NCBI GenBank assembly: GCA_051294375.1
Contig: JBJCIZ010000028.1
Span: 1,963,053 to 2,027,052 of the forward strand
Length of the DNA: 64,000 nt
Source: Paraspadella gotoi
Lineage: Eukaryota; Chaetognatha
Reading direction: 5' to 3'
In this document: piece by piece, positions 25,457-36,100 of the stretch
Layout of the letters: each line of letters starts with the position of its first letter
How positions within the stretch are numbered: the first letter of the stretch is position 1
Made by a program: the position numbers and the translations under genes
Notes under the pieces: generated by a model
Seen by the model: only the letters and a program-made list of their open reading frames with translations
Database searches by the model: none
Told to the model about the DNA's origin: nothing

Positions 25457-25617
25457 AAAGATCCCGTCCCTCAATCGGCTCCGCCGGACGCGCCTCGTCC
25501 AGCGCTCCGTCGAGGAGAATCTCAAATCTCGAGAAAAACTCGTCAGTCGCTCAAACTCGTGAGGCAGATGACTCACAATGCGGAAGAGGCGAGGAAAGAT
25601 CCCAGGGCAGTGTTGAA
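25457..25617 (+). CDS. Putative SLC1 transporter exon, cytoplasmic N-terminal region
   Basis: The sequence directly after the gap ending at 25454 is open in one frame for 53 codons, up to a donor (TTGAA|GTGAGT). The peptide is basic and hydrophilic and ends with KLVRQMTHNAEEARKDPR, which would suit the cytoplasmic N-terminus before TM1, found 190 bases downstream. The 5' end lies in the gap. Assignment is by position and composition only, as the N-termini of this family are poorly conserved. Confidence 0.45.
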
Positions 25618-25806
25618 GTGAGTATGAAAGTGGGAGGGAGAGGGGGGGGAGAGAGAGAGAGAGACGAAGATGATACAGGTAGGGAAGACATGAGCTAAAA
25701 GTACAAAAATTTTACTTGACAGAGATGGACAAAAGAGGGAAAACTAATTTTAAAAAAAGATGCCTATTAAATTAGAACAACAACAACAACGACAATNNNN
25801 NNNNNN

Positions 25807-26016
25807 AAAATCTACAAATTGCTCCTCCACTTCCTCCCCTTATCCAGAAAGAACAGCCTTCTCCTCCTCACAATCACAGCCGTCTTTGCCTCCACCATCA
25901 TTGCAANNNNNNNNNNNNNNNNNNNNNNNNNAATCCGCGAACGAGTAATAAAAAAGTCACAGTTTTTATCAGCGACCAGAGATGAAGATCGAGCTTACCT
26001 AATATGTTTCTTCGGG
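25807..26016 (+). CDS. SLC1 (EAAT-type) transporter exon: TM1 and TM1-TM2 loop, gapped
   Basis: Codons from 25807 read into the TM1 signature RKNSLLLLTITAVFAST, as in the Asn-Leu-Leu-Leu-Leu-Thr start of TM1 in excitatory amino acid transporters. A 25-N gap (25907-25931) interrupts it. Sequence after the gap (25932-26016) is a degraded version of the cleaner copies downstream, which read TPREIAYLKFPG followed by a GTGAGA donor. That is the family motif that precedes TM2, with the exon ending in phase 1 on the Gly codon. Here the same stretch carries about twenty extra bases and no usable donor, so this end is probably unpolished sequence. The acceptor lies in or before the 10-N gap at 25797-25806. 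Confidence 0.8.
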
Positions 26017-26129
26017 CTGTCATAGTGCTAAGCTGTATGTGCACCCGGGACTTCCCTACACTTGTACTATAGATAGTGTCGGGAATAGGCCGCCGTTTTG
26101 TGCCTTGCTCTTTGACTAAGGCACGACCT

Positions 26130-27530
26130 CGAGGAGAGATTGAAATTGATATGAGGAGGTATACTCGTGAATGACCGCAGATCCAAAGAACGAATTATCT
26201 CCCGCCAACTCGAAACTGACGTGTGTTTTATTCACGCCGAGAGAATAATCGCTTACCCTAAAGGTTTCCGCCGCGCGTGCGTTTAATTAAAAGAAGCATA
26301 CATGTAGGAGACGGTATCGTTTTGCGGGAGCTGGAAGTTCGGATGAGAGTATATTGTTTATTTTGGGGGAGAAGCGGTTGTGAAGAAGTGAGAACGACAG
26401 GAAGAGATACGGAGGAGGTATACTTCAATGATTGCCAGGATCCAAAGACTCTCTCATCTCTGTTCACCCACCTTGAATCCGCCGAACGGGGAACGGGGAC
26501 AGGGAAAGAGTTCCTATACCACGTTTTTCCTCTTCTGCACCTGTCACGTCCTGCATTTCTCATCCGCGCTCTCTTACGCTGTTAAAAAGGTATCTTTCCT
26601 AGTGAAGATCGGATTTCTCTCTGAGGGAAGGACGAAATGAAAAGAGAGTGGACATAAAAACGAGACGTGCTTTGCGTGACGCAGGGATTCGAGTATTCTT
26701 TGGATACTGGCAATCGGAAGTATCCTCTCTCTTCTACTGCATCGTATTCACCCAGTAGTAGGGCTAAGGTACCCTACTACTTCTCTCTCTCGGCGTCCTC
26801 CAGTCTCTTATCCTCACCCCTGGAAACTATTTAGGTTAGGTAAACTGCGATTTCTCTCGAGCGTTGAAATAAAAAACTTCTCGGGCATTCGTCTGATCTA
26901 GACGGTACGCGATAGTGACCGCCACGTCCTCGTATCGACGTGTACTCGAGCGTCACAGGGGTGCAAAGACCGAGCAAGAGCAGAGAGGATACTCGATGCC
27001 TATCCAAAGAACGAATCCGCATGAAAGAGTTTTTATTCACGCCGAGAGAGAAATCGCTACCTTAAGTTTCCGGGTGAGAAAGAGAGCGGGAGAGAAGAAG
27101 TTGTAGAGAGGAAGGGGAAGAGAGAGAGCAGGATACTCGATGCCAGATCCAAGAACGAATCCGCGACGAAAGAGTTTTTATTCACGCCGAGAGAAATCGC
27201 TTACCTAAGTTTCCGGGTGTGAGAAAGAGAGACGGAGAGAGCCAGAAGTGTAGGGACAGGGGTGAAGAGAGAGAGAGAGGAGGGATACTCCGATGCCAGA
27301 TCCAAAGAACGAAATCCGCAACGAAAGAGTTTTTATTCACGCCGAGAGAAATCGCTTACCTAAAGTTTCCGGGTGAGAAAGAGAGATGGAGAGGTGTAGC
27401 AAAAGGGCGGTGAAAGATGCGAGAGAGAGAGAGAGAGAGAGAGGATACTTGAAGCCAGATCGAAAGAACGATTCTACAACAAAGGAGTTTCTGTTTACGC
27501 CTCAAGCTTCCTGGGGAGAGAGAGAGAGAG
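26130..27530 (+). repeat. Minisatellite made of the TM1 exon 3' end plus splice donor
   Basis: At least five units recur (about 26157-26275, 26985-27120, 27130-27270, 27281-27400, 27445-27540), spaced roughly 145-160 bases in the last four. A unit reads ATACTCGATGCCAGATCCAA, then GAACGAATCCGCGACGAAAG, then AGTTTTTATTCACGCCGAGA, then GAAATCGCTTACCTAAAG, then TTTCCGG|GTGAGA and a GA-rich spacer. Translated, it is exon sequence (TPREIAYLKFPG) with its donor. The unit at 27281-27400 keeps the correct frame through the donor. The array fills most of the intron before the TM2 exon. Confidence 0.8.
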
Positions 27531-27855
27531 AAGGGAGAGATAGAATAATAGAGAGAGAGAATTGTTATATAAATATCAAAAAGAAAAGAATCAATTTTAT
27601 TAAAACTCACTTATTATGGCAACGAGGGGACGAATTCGATGCCAGGTGTCTAAGGCATCTCCAGCTTGGTTGGTAAGCAAGCACTTAGTAGTCCAAACCA
27701 ATGACCATTATCAAATATCTTTTAAATACAGAGCAAAGTATAATTTAAAAAGTTGCAAGTATACCGTTTGCAACTTCTGCTTCATATTTCATTACATTTA
27801 ATGGTGAAAATACGTCAAATCAAATAGTTCCTCTTCCTTCTCCCCTTGAAAACAG

Positions 27856-27988
27856 GCGAACTCTTCCTCCGCTCCCTCGCCATGATCATTCTTCCGCTTA
27901 TTGTCTCATCAATCGTTTCTGGATTCGCGAATCTCGACGCGTCTTCGTCTAAGAAGATGGGGGGCATCACTATCGCATTTTATGGGGG
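27856..27988 (+). CDS. SLC1 transporter exon: TM2
   Basis: The exon of 133 bases has acceptor AAACAG and donor GG|GTGAGA. Translation gives ELFLRSLAMIILPLIVSS and then SGFANLDASSSKKMG, matching the conserved TM2 block of the family (GELFLRML..ILPLIVSSL..G.A.LD...SGKMG). It starts in phase 1 (G + GC gives Gly, joining the FPG of the preceding exon) and ends in phase 2 (GG + A), which joins the next exon in frame as Gly-Thr-Thr. This is one of the surest coding segments in the window. Confidence 0.93.
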
Positions 27989-29430
27989 GTGAGAGATGAG
28001 AGAGAGAGAGAGAAAATCTTGACGCGTCTTCGTCTAAGAAGATGGGGCATCACTATCGCATTTTATGGGGGAGTGAGAGATGAGAGAGAGAGAGAGAGAG
28101 AGAGAGAAAATCTCGACGCGTCTTCGTCGAAGAAGATGGGGGCATCACTATCGCATTTTATGGGGGCACAGTGATCAAAAAAAAAAATTAAAACCGGATA
28201 AAAAGCCACTTGAACATACGGGCATAAATACCTATTCAGTATTTCCATAGTAATGTTACGAAGTCTTAGTTAAGATAACAGTTTCCAAAAATTTTTCTTT
28301 TTCAAGTTATAAGCAATCTCTATTTCGGGTGAGTCTTTGAGAGGTTGTTCACCCACATGGGTGGAAGAGAAAATTATTTGACTTTGTTATGGTATCAGCA
28401 TATTGTCTAGTTTGTTAACAAATAAAAAAAAGATTTTCATAATATGTCACTATGTATGATATAAAAAACATAGTTAAAAACTCATTGAATTTCAGCCGAT
28501 TTCAATCAACCAGATTTAGTTCCTAATGATACATCTTCTCACTAATCAGTTACTAATTTAATCTCATCCGCATTCGTCCGCCATTTTGAGAAATTTAAAA
28601 ATGCTTTTCATTCAGAAAATAATAAAAAAGAATTCGATATTCTTCAGAAAATACCATATGATTCTTTTCTTTGATCGATTTTCCGATCTTAATTTGCTTA
28701 GCGCCACTTTTAAAGAGATTAAATTAATGATTTTATTATTTAGCAAACGTACACCTATTACTTATAATATAAATATAAAAAAAAATATCAAGTTAGGTCA
28801 ATTTCTTTTTAATATCAAAATTATAAATCAAAAGTCGTTCAACTACCATAAATAATTTCTTTAAGAACCAAATTTGTCGGTTAATGAATTTTTTTCTCCA
28901 TATTTTTTCAAATCAATCTTAAACATTTGAAACTTTTTCCAACAACCTCAGAGGGCTTCTATGATAACCAGCATACGAGAAAAAGTTGTTTTTGCCAAAA
29001 AAGAGAGGTTTATCCAGAAATTTAGTCCATTTGGATCACTGGGGGGTGAGAGAGAGAGAGTAGAGAGAGAGAATCTCGATGCGTCTTCGTCTAAGAAGAT
29101 GGGGGCATCACTATCGCATTTTATGGGGGTAAGAGATGAGAGAGAGAGAGAGAGAGAAAATCTCGACGCGTCTTCGTCTAAGAAGATGGGGGGCATCACT
29201 ATCGCATTTTTATGGGGGTGAGAGATGAGAGAGAGAGAGAAAAATCTTGACGCGTCTTCGTCTAAGAAGATGGGGGCATCACTATCGCATTTTATGGGGG
29301 TGAGAGATGAGAGGGGGCGAGAGAGAAGAGAGAGAGATAGGGGGAGAAGAGAGAGAGAGAGAGAATCTCGATGTATCTTCGTCTAAGATGATGGGGGGCA
29401 TCACTATAACATTTCATGGGGGTGAAAGAT
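27989..29430 (+). repeat. Minisatellite made of the TM2 exon 3' end plus splice donor
   Basis: The last 55-60 bases of the TM2 exon (AATCTCGACGCGTCTTCG, TCTAAGAAGATGGGGGCATC, ACTATCGCATTTTATGGGGG) together with GTGAGAGATGAGAGAGAGAG are repeated about six times after the genuine exon: near 28014, 28110, 29071, 29158, 29251 and 29366, with a period of about 85-95 bases. Each unit keeps a potential GT donor. The number of G before GT varies (5 or 6), so the exon phase would differ if these donors were used. The array is split by an insertion at 28169-29041 and decays into pure GA repeats at 29310-29540. Confidence 0.9.
28169..29041. mobile_element. Non-autonomous DNA element (hAT-like MITE) inserted in the minisatellite
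   Basis: An 873-base AT-rich insert interrupts the TM2-tail array. Its ends are CAGTGATC and its complement GATCACTG, an 8-base terminal inverted repeat of the CAGTG type used by hAT elements. Flanks are GGGGGCA on the left and GGGGGTGA on the right, close to an 8-base target duplication of the array unit. It has no transposase ORF; the longest ORF (28586-28855) is AT-driven. The family call is tentative. Confidence 0.5.
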
Positions 29431-29739
29431 GAGAGAGAAAGAGAGAGAGAGTGAGAGAGAGAGGGGAGGAGAGAGAGAGAGAGAGGAGAGAAAGAGAAAC
29501 AGAGAGGAAAAGGAAGAGAAAGATAGAGAGAGGAGAGAAGTTAACTTTTTTTAATAATTCCGTTTTATGTCTCTTTTATTAATTATTTCCCACCATATTT
29601 TTTTAACATTCTTTAAGCTTACATTCGTATATAATAAGAGAGATGCTTTTTTCCTGAATGGCCAATAAATATCTGCCGCCGATAGAATAATATAAATTAT
29701 TCAATAATTATTCTTAAATATTACATACCTTTCTTAAAG

Positions 29740-29851
29740 AACGACCGTGTTGGCGGCCATCGAGGGAATGATCGCCGTTTCCGTCTTTCAACCCGGGTAC
29801 ATTGGGAGAGAAGTCAAAGTGCTGCAGGCGCCTAACGAGTCTTTCATCGGG
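29740..29851 (+). CDS. SLC1 transporter exon: TM3
   Basis: An exon of 112 bases with acceptor TTAAAG and donor GG|GTAAGT. It reads TTVLAAIEGMIAVSVFQPG, equivalent to the TTTxxAVxxGxxxVxxIxPG block of TM3, and ends in phase 0 after APNESFIG. Asn-Glu-Ser is an N-glycosylation sequon in the extracellular loop where the family carries its glycans. The downstream intron starts with several extra GGTAAG words. Confidence 0.92.
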
Positions 29852-30024
29852 GTAAGTTAAGGGAGCGAAGGTAAGGTTCGGTGGGAGAGGGTAAGAGATT
29901 GGCGAGGCCAGAGGTAGGGTTGAGAACAAAACGCTTTATATAGAAGCAGAAAACTTTTTTTTTATAAAACTTTATGAGTTTCTTACATTAATTTTTTTTA
30001 AAAGCTTTTTTGTGTAATCCTTAG

Positions 30025-30215
30025 ACTAAGGACCGGCAAACAGATAGAGATAGACGTACAGAGAGAGCACTGACAGACAGACAGATACAGACAGATAAAC
30101 AGACAGACTGAAAGAGGGATAGAGACAAACAGAGAGACAGACTGACAAACGGATACAGAAAGACTTACAGACAGAGAAACAGACAGAGACTGACAAACAG
30201 ACGGATATAGACAGA
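30025..30215. repeat. GACA/GATA microsatellite
   Basis: ACAGACAG and GAGACAGA words dominate this part of the intron. The Ser/Val/Cys-rich ORF on the minus strand is its translation. Confidence 0.8.
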
Positions 30216-30276
30216 CCAAAAAAAATCCCCTAAGACACAAAATATCTGACCAAACCTTAACTTACCTTTCCCGCAG

Positions 30277-30406
30277 CACGAACCCTGCATCGACTCTTCT
30301 TCCCCGAAGATCAACTCGGCCGACAACATCCTCGATCTTTTGCGCAACATGATCCCCACCAACTTGTTCGAAGCCACATTCGACTCTTACTCTACTAAAG
30401 CAATAG
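30277..30406 (+). CDS. SLC1 transporter exon: TM3-TM4 loop
   Basis: An exon of 130 bases (acceptor CCCGCAG, donor ATAG|GTAGGT) starts in phase 0 and ends in phase 1. It reads SADNILDLLRNMIPTNLFEA, matching the family motif TxDxxLDLxRNMxPxNLxxA. It is immediately followed by an in-frame diverged duplicate of its own last 18 codons in the intron (30431-30500). Confidence 0.93.
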
Positions 30407-30430
30407 GTAGGTTAGAGTTTGGGTTAGGCA

Positions 30431-30501
30431 GGATGGGTCATGTGATCCCAACCAATCTGTTTGAAGCCACGTTCCACACTTACTCTACAAAGGGGAAAAA
30501 A
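30431..30501 (+). repeat. In-frame diverged duplicate of the preceding exon's 3' end
   Basis: The sequence reads VIPTNLFEATFHTYSTKG and then GKK-stop, against MIPTNLFEATFDSYSTKA in the exon. The offset is 93 bases, exactly 31 codons. If the donor at 30407 is not used, the reading frame stays open through it to the TAG at 30499-30501. About seven codons differ silently and three change the residue (M/V, D/H, S/T). No GT donor follows, so it cannot replace the exon as it stands; it would give a truncated C-terminus by intron retention. Confidence 0.8.
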
Positions 30502-30976
30502 TAGAAAAAACGAGAAAAAAAAGGAAAAATAAAAGAAGAAAATGAGAAAAAGTGAATAAAAAAAAAATTAAGAGCCAAAATTCAAAATATTTAAAAAAAA
30601 AAAGAAAAATAAAGAAAGACAGAGGGGAAATGAGAAAAAGAAAAAAATAAAGAGAGGGTAGAGGGTTGCAAAAGTTTTCATATATATAATCAATATTAAA
30701 CAAATGATCAGGAAGCGAACGCGCAGGGTTATTATAGCTTCCGAGTTCAATCCATTATTCTCAATTTTTCTATCGCTCCCGCTTGCTTCAAAAATCGGCC
30801 GCTTCGGCAGTGTTCGCTTTCCCTTTCTCGATCGCTTCCAAATTTCAGCATTAAAGAGACTAACTGGGCAATTTCATCGTGACTTCATTTAATTTAATCT
30901 TGATCTCTAAAATACCATAAACAATGAACAAAATGGTAAAAAATTTTCATTTTAGCAGGTATTAAAGATAATTTGT
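30502..30976. other. Intron sequence without recognised features
   Basis: A-rich and GAAAA-rich sequence at 30490-30650 is followed by 300 bases of unremarkable sequence up to the stop codon of the antisense gene. ORFs of 60-72 codons are compositional. Confidence 0.5.
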
Positions 30977-32898
30977 TTAAAATGGGTGTCCCTGCTGAAA
31001 ATTTAACCAATGGAAAATTAATATTGCAATGGGTAAAATAAGAAACATGAAATCAGGCAAACTATGAAATTCCGTATTTGTTTGATCCAAAATATCAGTG
31101 AAATTACTCCAATCATACTTATAATAATTCATAAAAAGGCAGGGAATCCTGTAAATGTGACTTTGTACTGGACAACATTTACGTAAAAAATCAAATGATA
31201 CTAATACTTTTGGAAATATTGTGTTGCGATCTATAATTTTATCAATCACAATTGGTCGGATTAAAATGTGTTGACTTTTACGTGATGGAGATATCGTTCC
31301 ACGATGCTTGGCGTATCCAGAAAGAAATGAATAAAGAAAAGTATGAAACACAGTGTGGGAAAACCAAAAAAACAAATCCCTATGAAAAACTTTTGGGAGA
31401 AGTGGGAAAATTAAAGTAAAAAAAGTGATCTGTAAAGGTAAAAATGAAATAGATACATAGAAATAAAGTTGACTATTTGCATAGACAAATAGGGAAACTT
31501 TTTGAAATCTGCTTAACCAAAGATGCTTTAATGCTTTAGTCGTTGAAAAATTTATTTCGTGATCGCATGCCTGCCCTGTCTTAACAATTTGTTGAATATG
31601 TTCATCAATTTTTTGTTTAATTATATTTCCTTGCAGATTATATATAACCAAAATGGGAAAACAAAAAAATAAAAAGCTAAATATTATCAAATATTTCAAT
31701 TGTATCTTCGTTTTTTTATTTAAAAAAAGAGTGAAAATTAATATGACAACAGTGACTTGACAAAAGTGAGATAATAAATGTTTAAACTGCGATGATTCGT
31801 TTAAAAAACTGGAGAACAATTTTAGAGTTTTCTCTGTCGGGATATAGTTAAAAGGAAGAAACTTTTTGACAGAATTTAGCAGAATAGCAAAGATAGTATT
31901 GCCTGTTACAATCATTAGCAATGAACACAGAGCCATCAAAAGTAATACATAAGCTGATAATCTTTTGTTTATTGTAAGTACTAACAGAAAATGGGTAATT
32001 CCACAACTAAGATCAGCCAGAATGACTTTAAGTAGTATTAGTTTGTCAGGTTTTAAGTAGACAAAGTTCCCTAGAATGTACTTATGCTCAATCATCCAAA
32101 TTTTTATGTTTGGAGTTGAAGGAATAAATTTTATTCTCTCTTCGCAGAGGCTATAATTCAAACTGAAACCGAGATGCACCAACATTTTTTGCCACTTTAA
32201 TTTTCCAATAATATTTTCTATGATTGCACACTTCGTCACACTGGACCAAAATTTAATTACAGTAAGCCTTACCACTGGACTATAATTGTATTTGTATTTG
32301 ACGAGTCCCCAGGCCATATCAGAATCACCATTCAAGAAGCTCACCTTCCGGTGCTCATCCGCGGTCCAAAGCAGAGAAATTAAAAAAGAAGAAATAGTTA
32401 CACTAATAGCATATTGCCAAAGTTTATTAGTATATTTGGTTTCATTCACATCTTTAAAAAAAGAATTCATTGTCATGGCCAATCCTTTTTTTAAGTTCTT
32501 GAGATCAGACCAAGTAAAGGTACGGAAAATTAATAAAGGAGTGGCCAAAACAATGAAGGGACTAACGCCGACGGCGAGAATGAAAGTGAGGTAAATAGAA
32601 ATGGACATCCCAACTATTTTTTGAGCAATACCCAAAGCGTGACAAAAGGGCAATACAATTTTATTTGAGTGAAAATTTCTAGAGATCAATTTCATTTGAT
32701 AAGACGTTGAGGTTTTTGCCAGACTGATAGTCGAAATGACTATTGATGCAAAAAGAAACCAATCTTGCATTTTCCATCGACAAATCAAATTAAATTCAAA
32801 TGCAAATGATAGAGGAAATGTGTCAATGTCACAATCACATTTTAGACTCAGGTTAGTAATATATCCGCGTTCATCATATCCAAACACAGTTTTTTTAG
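30977..32898 (-). CDS. XK-related-like membrane protein, exon 2 (C-terminal part)
   Basis: This exon encodes residues 187-826 of the protein begun at 38799. Its acceptor (TATTTTTTTAG|CT) completes the phase-1 split codon of exon 1, giving Asn-Ala-Lys-Lys, and the ORF then runs 640 codons without interruption to TAA at 30979-30977. Near residues 238-254 it has SIVISTISLAKTSTSYQ, which fits the S(hydrophobic)nSLxxxxxSYxxxL segment of the XK-related family, followed by FHSNK and more membrane segments. From about residue 290 to 826 there is a long multi-pass extension of further hydrophobic segments and basic loops that I cannot assign. XK-related proteins include phospholipid scramblases; scrambling here is only an inference. 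The whole gene lies inside one intron of the SLC1 gene, on the opposite strand. Confidence 0.75.
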
Positions 32899-33045
32899 CT
32901 AAAAAAATATAATTCTATTAGTGCTTTGAGTACAATTCTGTATGAGTAAAATAATTATGATTATCATACAAGGAGATCCTCGGGTACCAACCTAAAAAAA
33001 ATGGCGACAGCACCCATATGATTTATCATAGATATATATATATAT
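32899..33045. other. Intron sequence, probable family A remnant
   Basis: This short AT-rich stretch ends in (AT)n, directly before the retrotransposon repeat. ATTTATCATAGATATATATA resembles the ATTTATCATAATTCGATG end of family A, whose remainder lies beyond the retrotransposon at 36425-36680. Confidence 0.4.
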
Positions 33046-33404
33046 CAACGAAGGAAGTAGCGTGGTTTATTAAGGGAGAAATAGGAGGAGTTTTTATGAC
33101 ATAAGAAACGTTGGGATGATGATAATTAACATACAAAATATGTAGATTATGCAGAGAAAAGGCAGGCAATAAACAATATAACAAATAGTCCATGAGGAGT
33201 TTGATGTTTGTTTCTTGAAGGTAAGTTGAAGAGTGATCCAGTTCCCTCTCTCGTTTCTCTGCCGTCGGTTTCCTGAGGGAAGCCTCCTCTGATGGTCAAT
33301 CAGAAGAAAAGACGGAGAAGCAAGAGAGACAAGCTCTCTGATTGGTCAATCAGAAGAAACGACGGAGAAGCCAGAGAGACAAGCACGTGATAATCCATTC
33401 TCTG
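33046..33404 (-). repeat. 3' LTR of a minus-strand retrotransposon
   Basis: A repeat of 359 bases that recurs at 36101-36413 (shared ends CAACGAAGGAAGTAG and AATCCATTCTCTG). It contains an internal tandem duplication of about 62 bases (GGTCAATCAGAAGAAA unit, 33290-33395) absent from the other copy. On the minus strand it is immediately preceded by a purine tract (reverse of CACCCCCCCTCCC at 33411-33423), as expected for a polypurine tract before a 3' LTR. Confidence 0.75.
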
Positions 33405-36100
33405 CGTTGTCACCCCCCCTCCCATTGCGAGACCTTCTCGTGTCATCTGAGAATTGGTCGAGCGTGTTCTTTTATCCAAGTCTCTATTCATCCATCTTCT
33501 ATGTCTGTATATTGGCCCCTTGTCAAGCTCATAGGTCCACCTCAGGTGTGGATAAAGAGGCTGTGGAGAAGTGAAGTCCACCATGGGAGGTATTGTTTTG
33601 TCATCCAGTAGTGATTGTGATAAAAGGGATTTAATCTGCCCATTTGTTTGGAGAACATGTAGTGCCTTCTAGGTTTTGCCAATGGGTTTAGCTGGTTGTA
33701 TCTGGTTGCTAGGTTTGGTGTAATGATGGTGGTTTTATTTTAAGATCCATCAGTTTTGGGATGATTTTGACAGGACTGCTTGGTTTTTTGTTTCTTTTCA
33801 TTCTCAACTTTTTCTGCTTCATGCTGCTTGTAATTTTTTGAATTGTTTGTACTAATATTTCTAAGCTTGTCACTTCAGTAGTGAGTTTTCTCAGCTGGTC
33901 TTCTATGGAGTGAATTTTATCCTCTAGTTTTGCACTGGGAAGAGACATTTGGTTGTTGCTGTGGGACGATTCTATTTTGTTGTTTGAATGACAACTGTTG
34001 CTTCATTGATTTGACTGTTTGACTTGTTGCGTCGAATGTTCTCACATTTTTTTGCATGTGCAAGGTCAGCTTGATCAGCTTGATCAGTTTGGTATAAATT
34101 AGAAATTTCATCTAGGGTTTCTGAAAGAGTTTTTAATCAAATTGGAGAAGTCAGGTAGAACCTGTAGGCTTTTGCTTGGGGTTCCTCTGTTTGTGTTGCC
34201 ATTGTATTGCTATTTGGGGGTTCATCAGTTTGTGTTGCCATTGTATTGCTATTTGGGGGTTCATCAGTTTGTGTTGCCATTTGTAATGCTATTGGGGGAT
34301 CCTTTTGTTTGTGTCGAAACTGTCTTTTTAAATGCTTTGCTTTGTGGGTCTTTAATGTCTTCTGTTTGTATATTTTGGTCTGCTATATTACCATGTGGGG
34401 ATTATTGTTTGTGTTGAATTTGTCAATGCAAGTGTTTTGGATTGTAAGGCTTCTGTTTGTATCTCTGCATCCTTTATGGTTTGGTTTAGTTGAGATGTTT
34501 GTAGAAGGAGAGTTGCTGACCTTTTTCTTTTTCCTTATTTCAGGTGGCCCAGAGAATATTTCGGCAAATACCTGTTCTTGGTAAGTTTCTTGGTGGTATT
34601 GCCTGTTTTGTTCTTCTCCAGTTTTGTGGATAATTGATTCGAGCTCTTTTCCTTCCTCTGTGGTCTTTTCTACATCGTTTTTACTTCGTCTTTACGTTTA
34701 TCTTTGTCCTCAGTACCTTCAGATTTTGAATGGTTTGGTACTTTAAATTGTGACATGAATAATTCACCTGCTAAACGTCTTTCCTCTTCATTCTTTTCTT
34801 TTATCCTTTTTTCTTCTTCCTTTCTTTTTTCTTTTTCTTCTTTTATTTTCTTTTCTCGGGATAAACGATCAAATTCAGCTTTAAAAAATGATGCATCTCA
34901 ATGTCATAGCACCTAATGTACAATTCATAATTTTTTCTGGCCTGATCAAATAACATGTTTTCACATTTGTGGAGTTCGTCATAGATTGAATGGGTACAAT
35001 ATCCATTTGCCAAGGTTTGGTTTGTGATTCTATTGGAAGATCATAGGAGGTGCTTGGGCTTCTAAATGAAAGTCGGGCCTCATGAGTTAAGTCATTTTGA
35101 AATAGTTTTTTTACTCCTATGTGTGGTCCATCAAACCTTGAGGGGCTGAATAGTACTTGTAATAAAGATCGCATTTCTTAAAGATTATTTCATCTTCATT
35201 GGGTAGTGATGTGGGAATAGAGTAGGGTGGGGATGAGATATGAGCCTGGTGGCTGCACTTTCAACTGATTTTTCATTTGGTCAGGATTGGCCATTGCTTG
35301 GTAGTTGTTGGTTCGTTTCTTGTTTTGTTTCTTTGTTTGGAGCATTTCTTTTAAAGGGTGAGAGAGAAATTTTATTGTTTTTAATGTCGCGACTTTGGCG
35401 TTGGCTTCTTTTAATTCTGGATAGGATTAAAAGGGAGAGATCGAGTTTATCTTTTGTTTGGGAGCAATGCTAGGTCACGTGACGGATGGCTCAGAGAAAA
35501 AACACATGGTCGTCGGGAAAGTCGCGTAAACGATCTTTGTTAAGTTTGGCGTCGATTTTTTTTTTTTTTTAGAATCCAATGTAAATGGGGGGGGGCGGCC
35601 GTTGGAATTTTAAAATTTAATTTTTAATAGTCTGGGAATCTAGGATTGTTCGTATGAGCTTTAAATGTTGAAGAAATGTTTTTTGTTTATGTCGCTTAAA
35701 TATAATTTTCCTGGAGATATGCCTTTTTTGAGAGATTGACCGAATTTTTTTTAAAAATTTTTTAAATTTTTTTTTTTTTGCACTCAGGCTACATTTAAAT
35801 GCACTCCTGAATTCGCAAAATGGGTCTTGTTTTTTTTAATTTTCAGTCTTGATTTTATTCCTTATAACGTCGTTTTTTGTGGTTCGTTTTTAACTTTTTA
35901 GAAAATTGTTGGTTGAATCTTTTTTATTTTTTATTTAAATTTTTTTAATATATATATTTTTGAGTAGTCAAATCGGAAGGTTTACGTAGGATGACGTAAT
36001 TCTTTTTGGTAGGGAGAGTAATTTTGGATGGAGGGTGGCGTAATTTTGGTAGAGTGGTCTTCTTAGGAGGCGTGTGAGTCTATCCAGTCCTGTCACCACA
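33405..36100 (-). mobile_element. Internal region of LTR retrotransposon, gag-like only
   Basis: 2.7 kb between the two LTRs. On the minus strand a gag-like coding region runs from about 35290 to 33710, broken by several frameshifts. Open parts are 35174-34881 (LLQVLFSPSRFDGPHIGVKK near its start), 34890-34675 (a highly charged coiled coil with EEKEKRKEEEKRIKEKNEEE), 34630-34390, 34111-33917 and 33948-33709 (KLEDKIHSIEDQLRKLTTEV, another coiled coil). A 39-base repeat at 34165-34290 encodes NPQIAIQWQHKLM, repeated three times in frame. No protease, reverse transcriptase or integrase was seen, so the element is non-autonomous. Just inside the 5' LTR the minus strand reads TGGTGACAGGACTGG, a possible primer-binding site. 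Confidence 0.6.

Noticed and set aside
24529-25698. ORFs of 300 or more codons on both strands
   Set aside because: They read through the N run 24655-25454. The same holds for ORFs across 15037-15527, 20279-20927, 23160-23933, 53076-53460 and the first 250 codons at 54510.
26985-29430. CRISPR-like array
   Set aside because: Regular repeats with spacers are present, but the genome is eukaryotic, units are exon-derived and spacers are GA runs.
34142-34417. Plus-strand 91-codon ORF with hydrophobic repeats
   Set aside because: It is the antisense of the 39-base gag repeat of a minus-strand retrotransposon.
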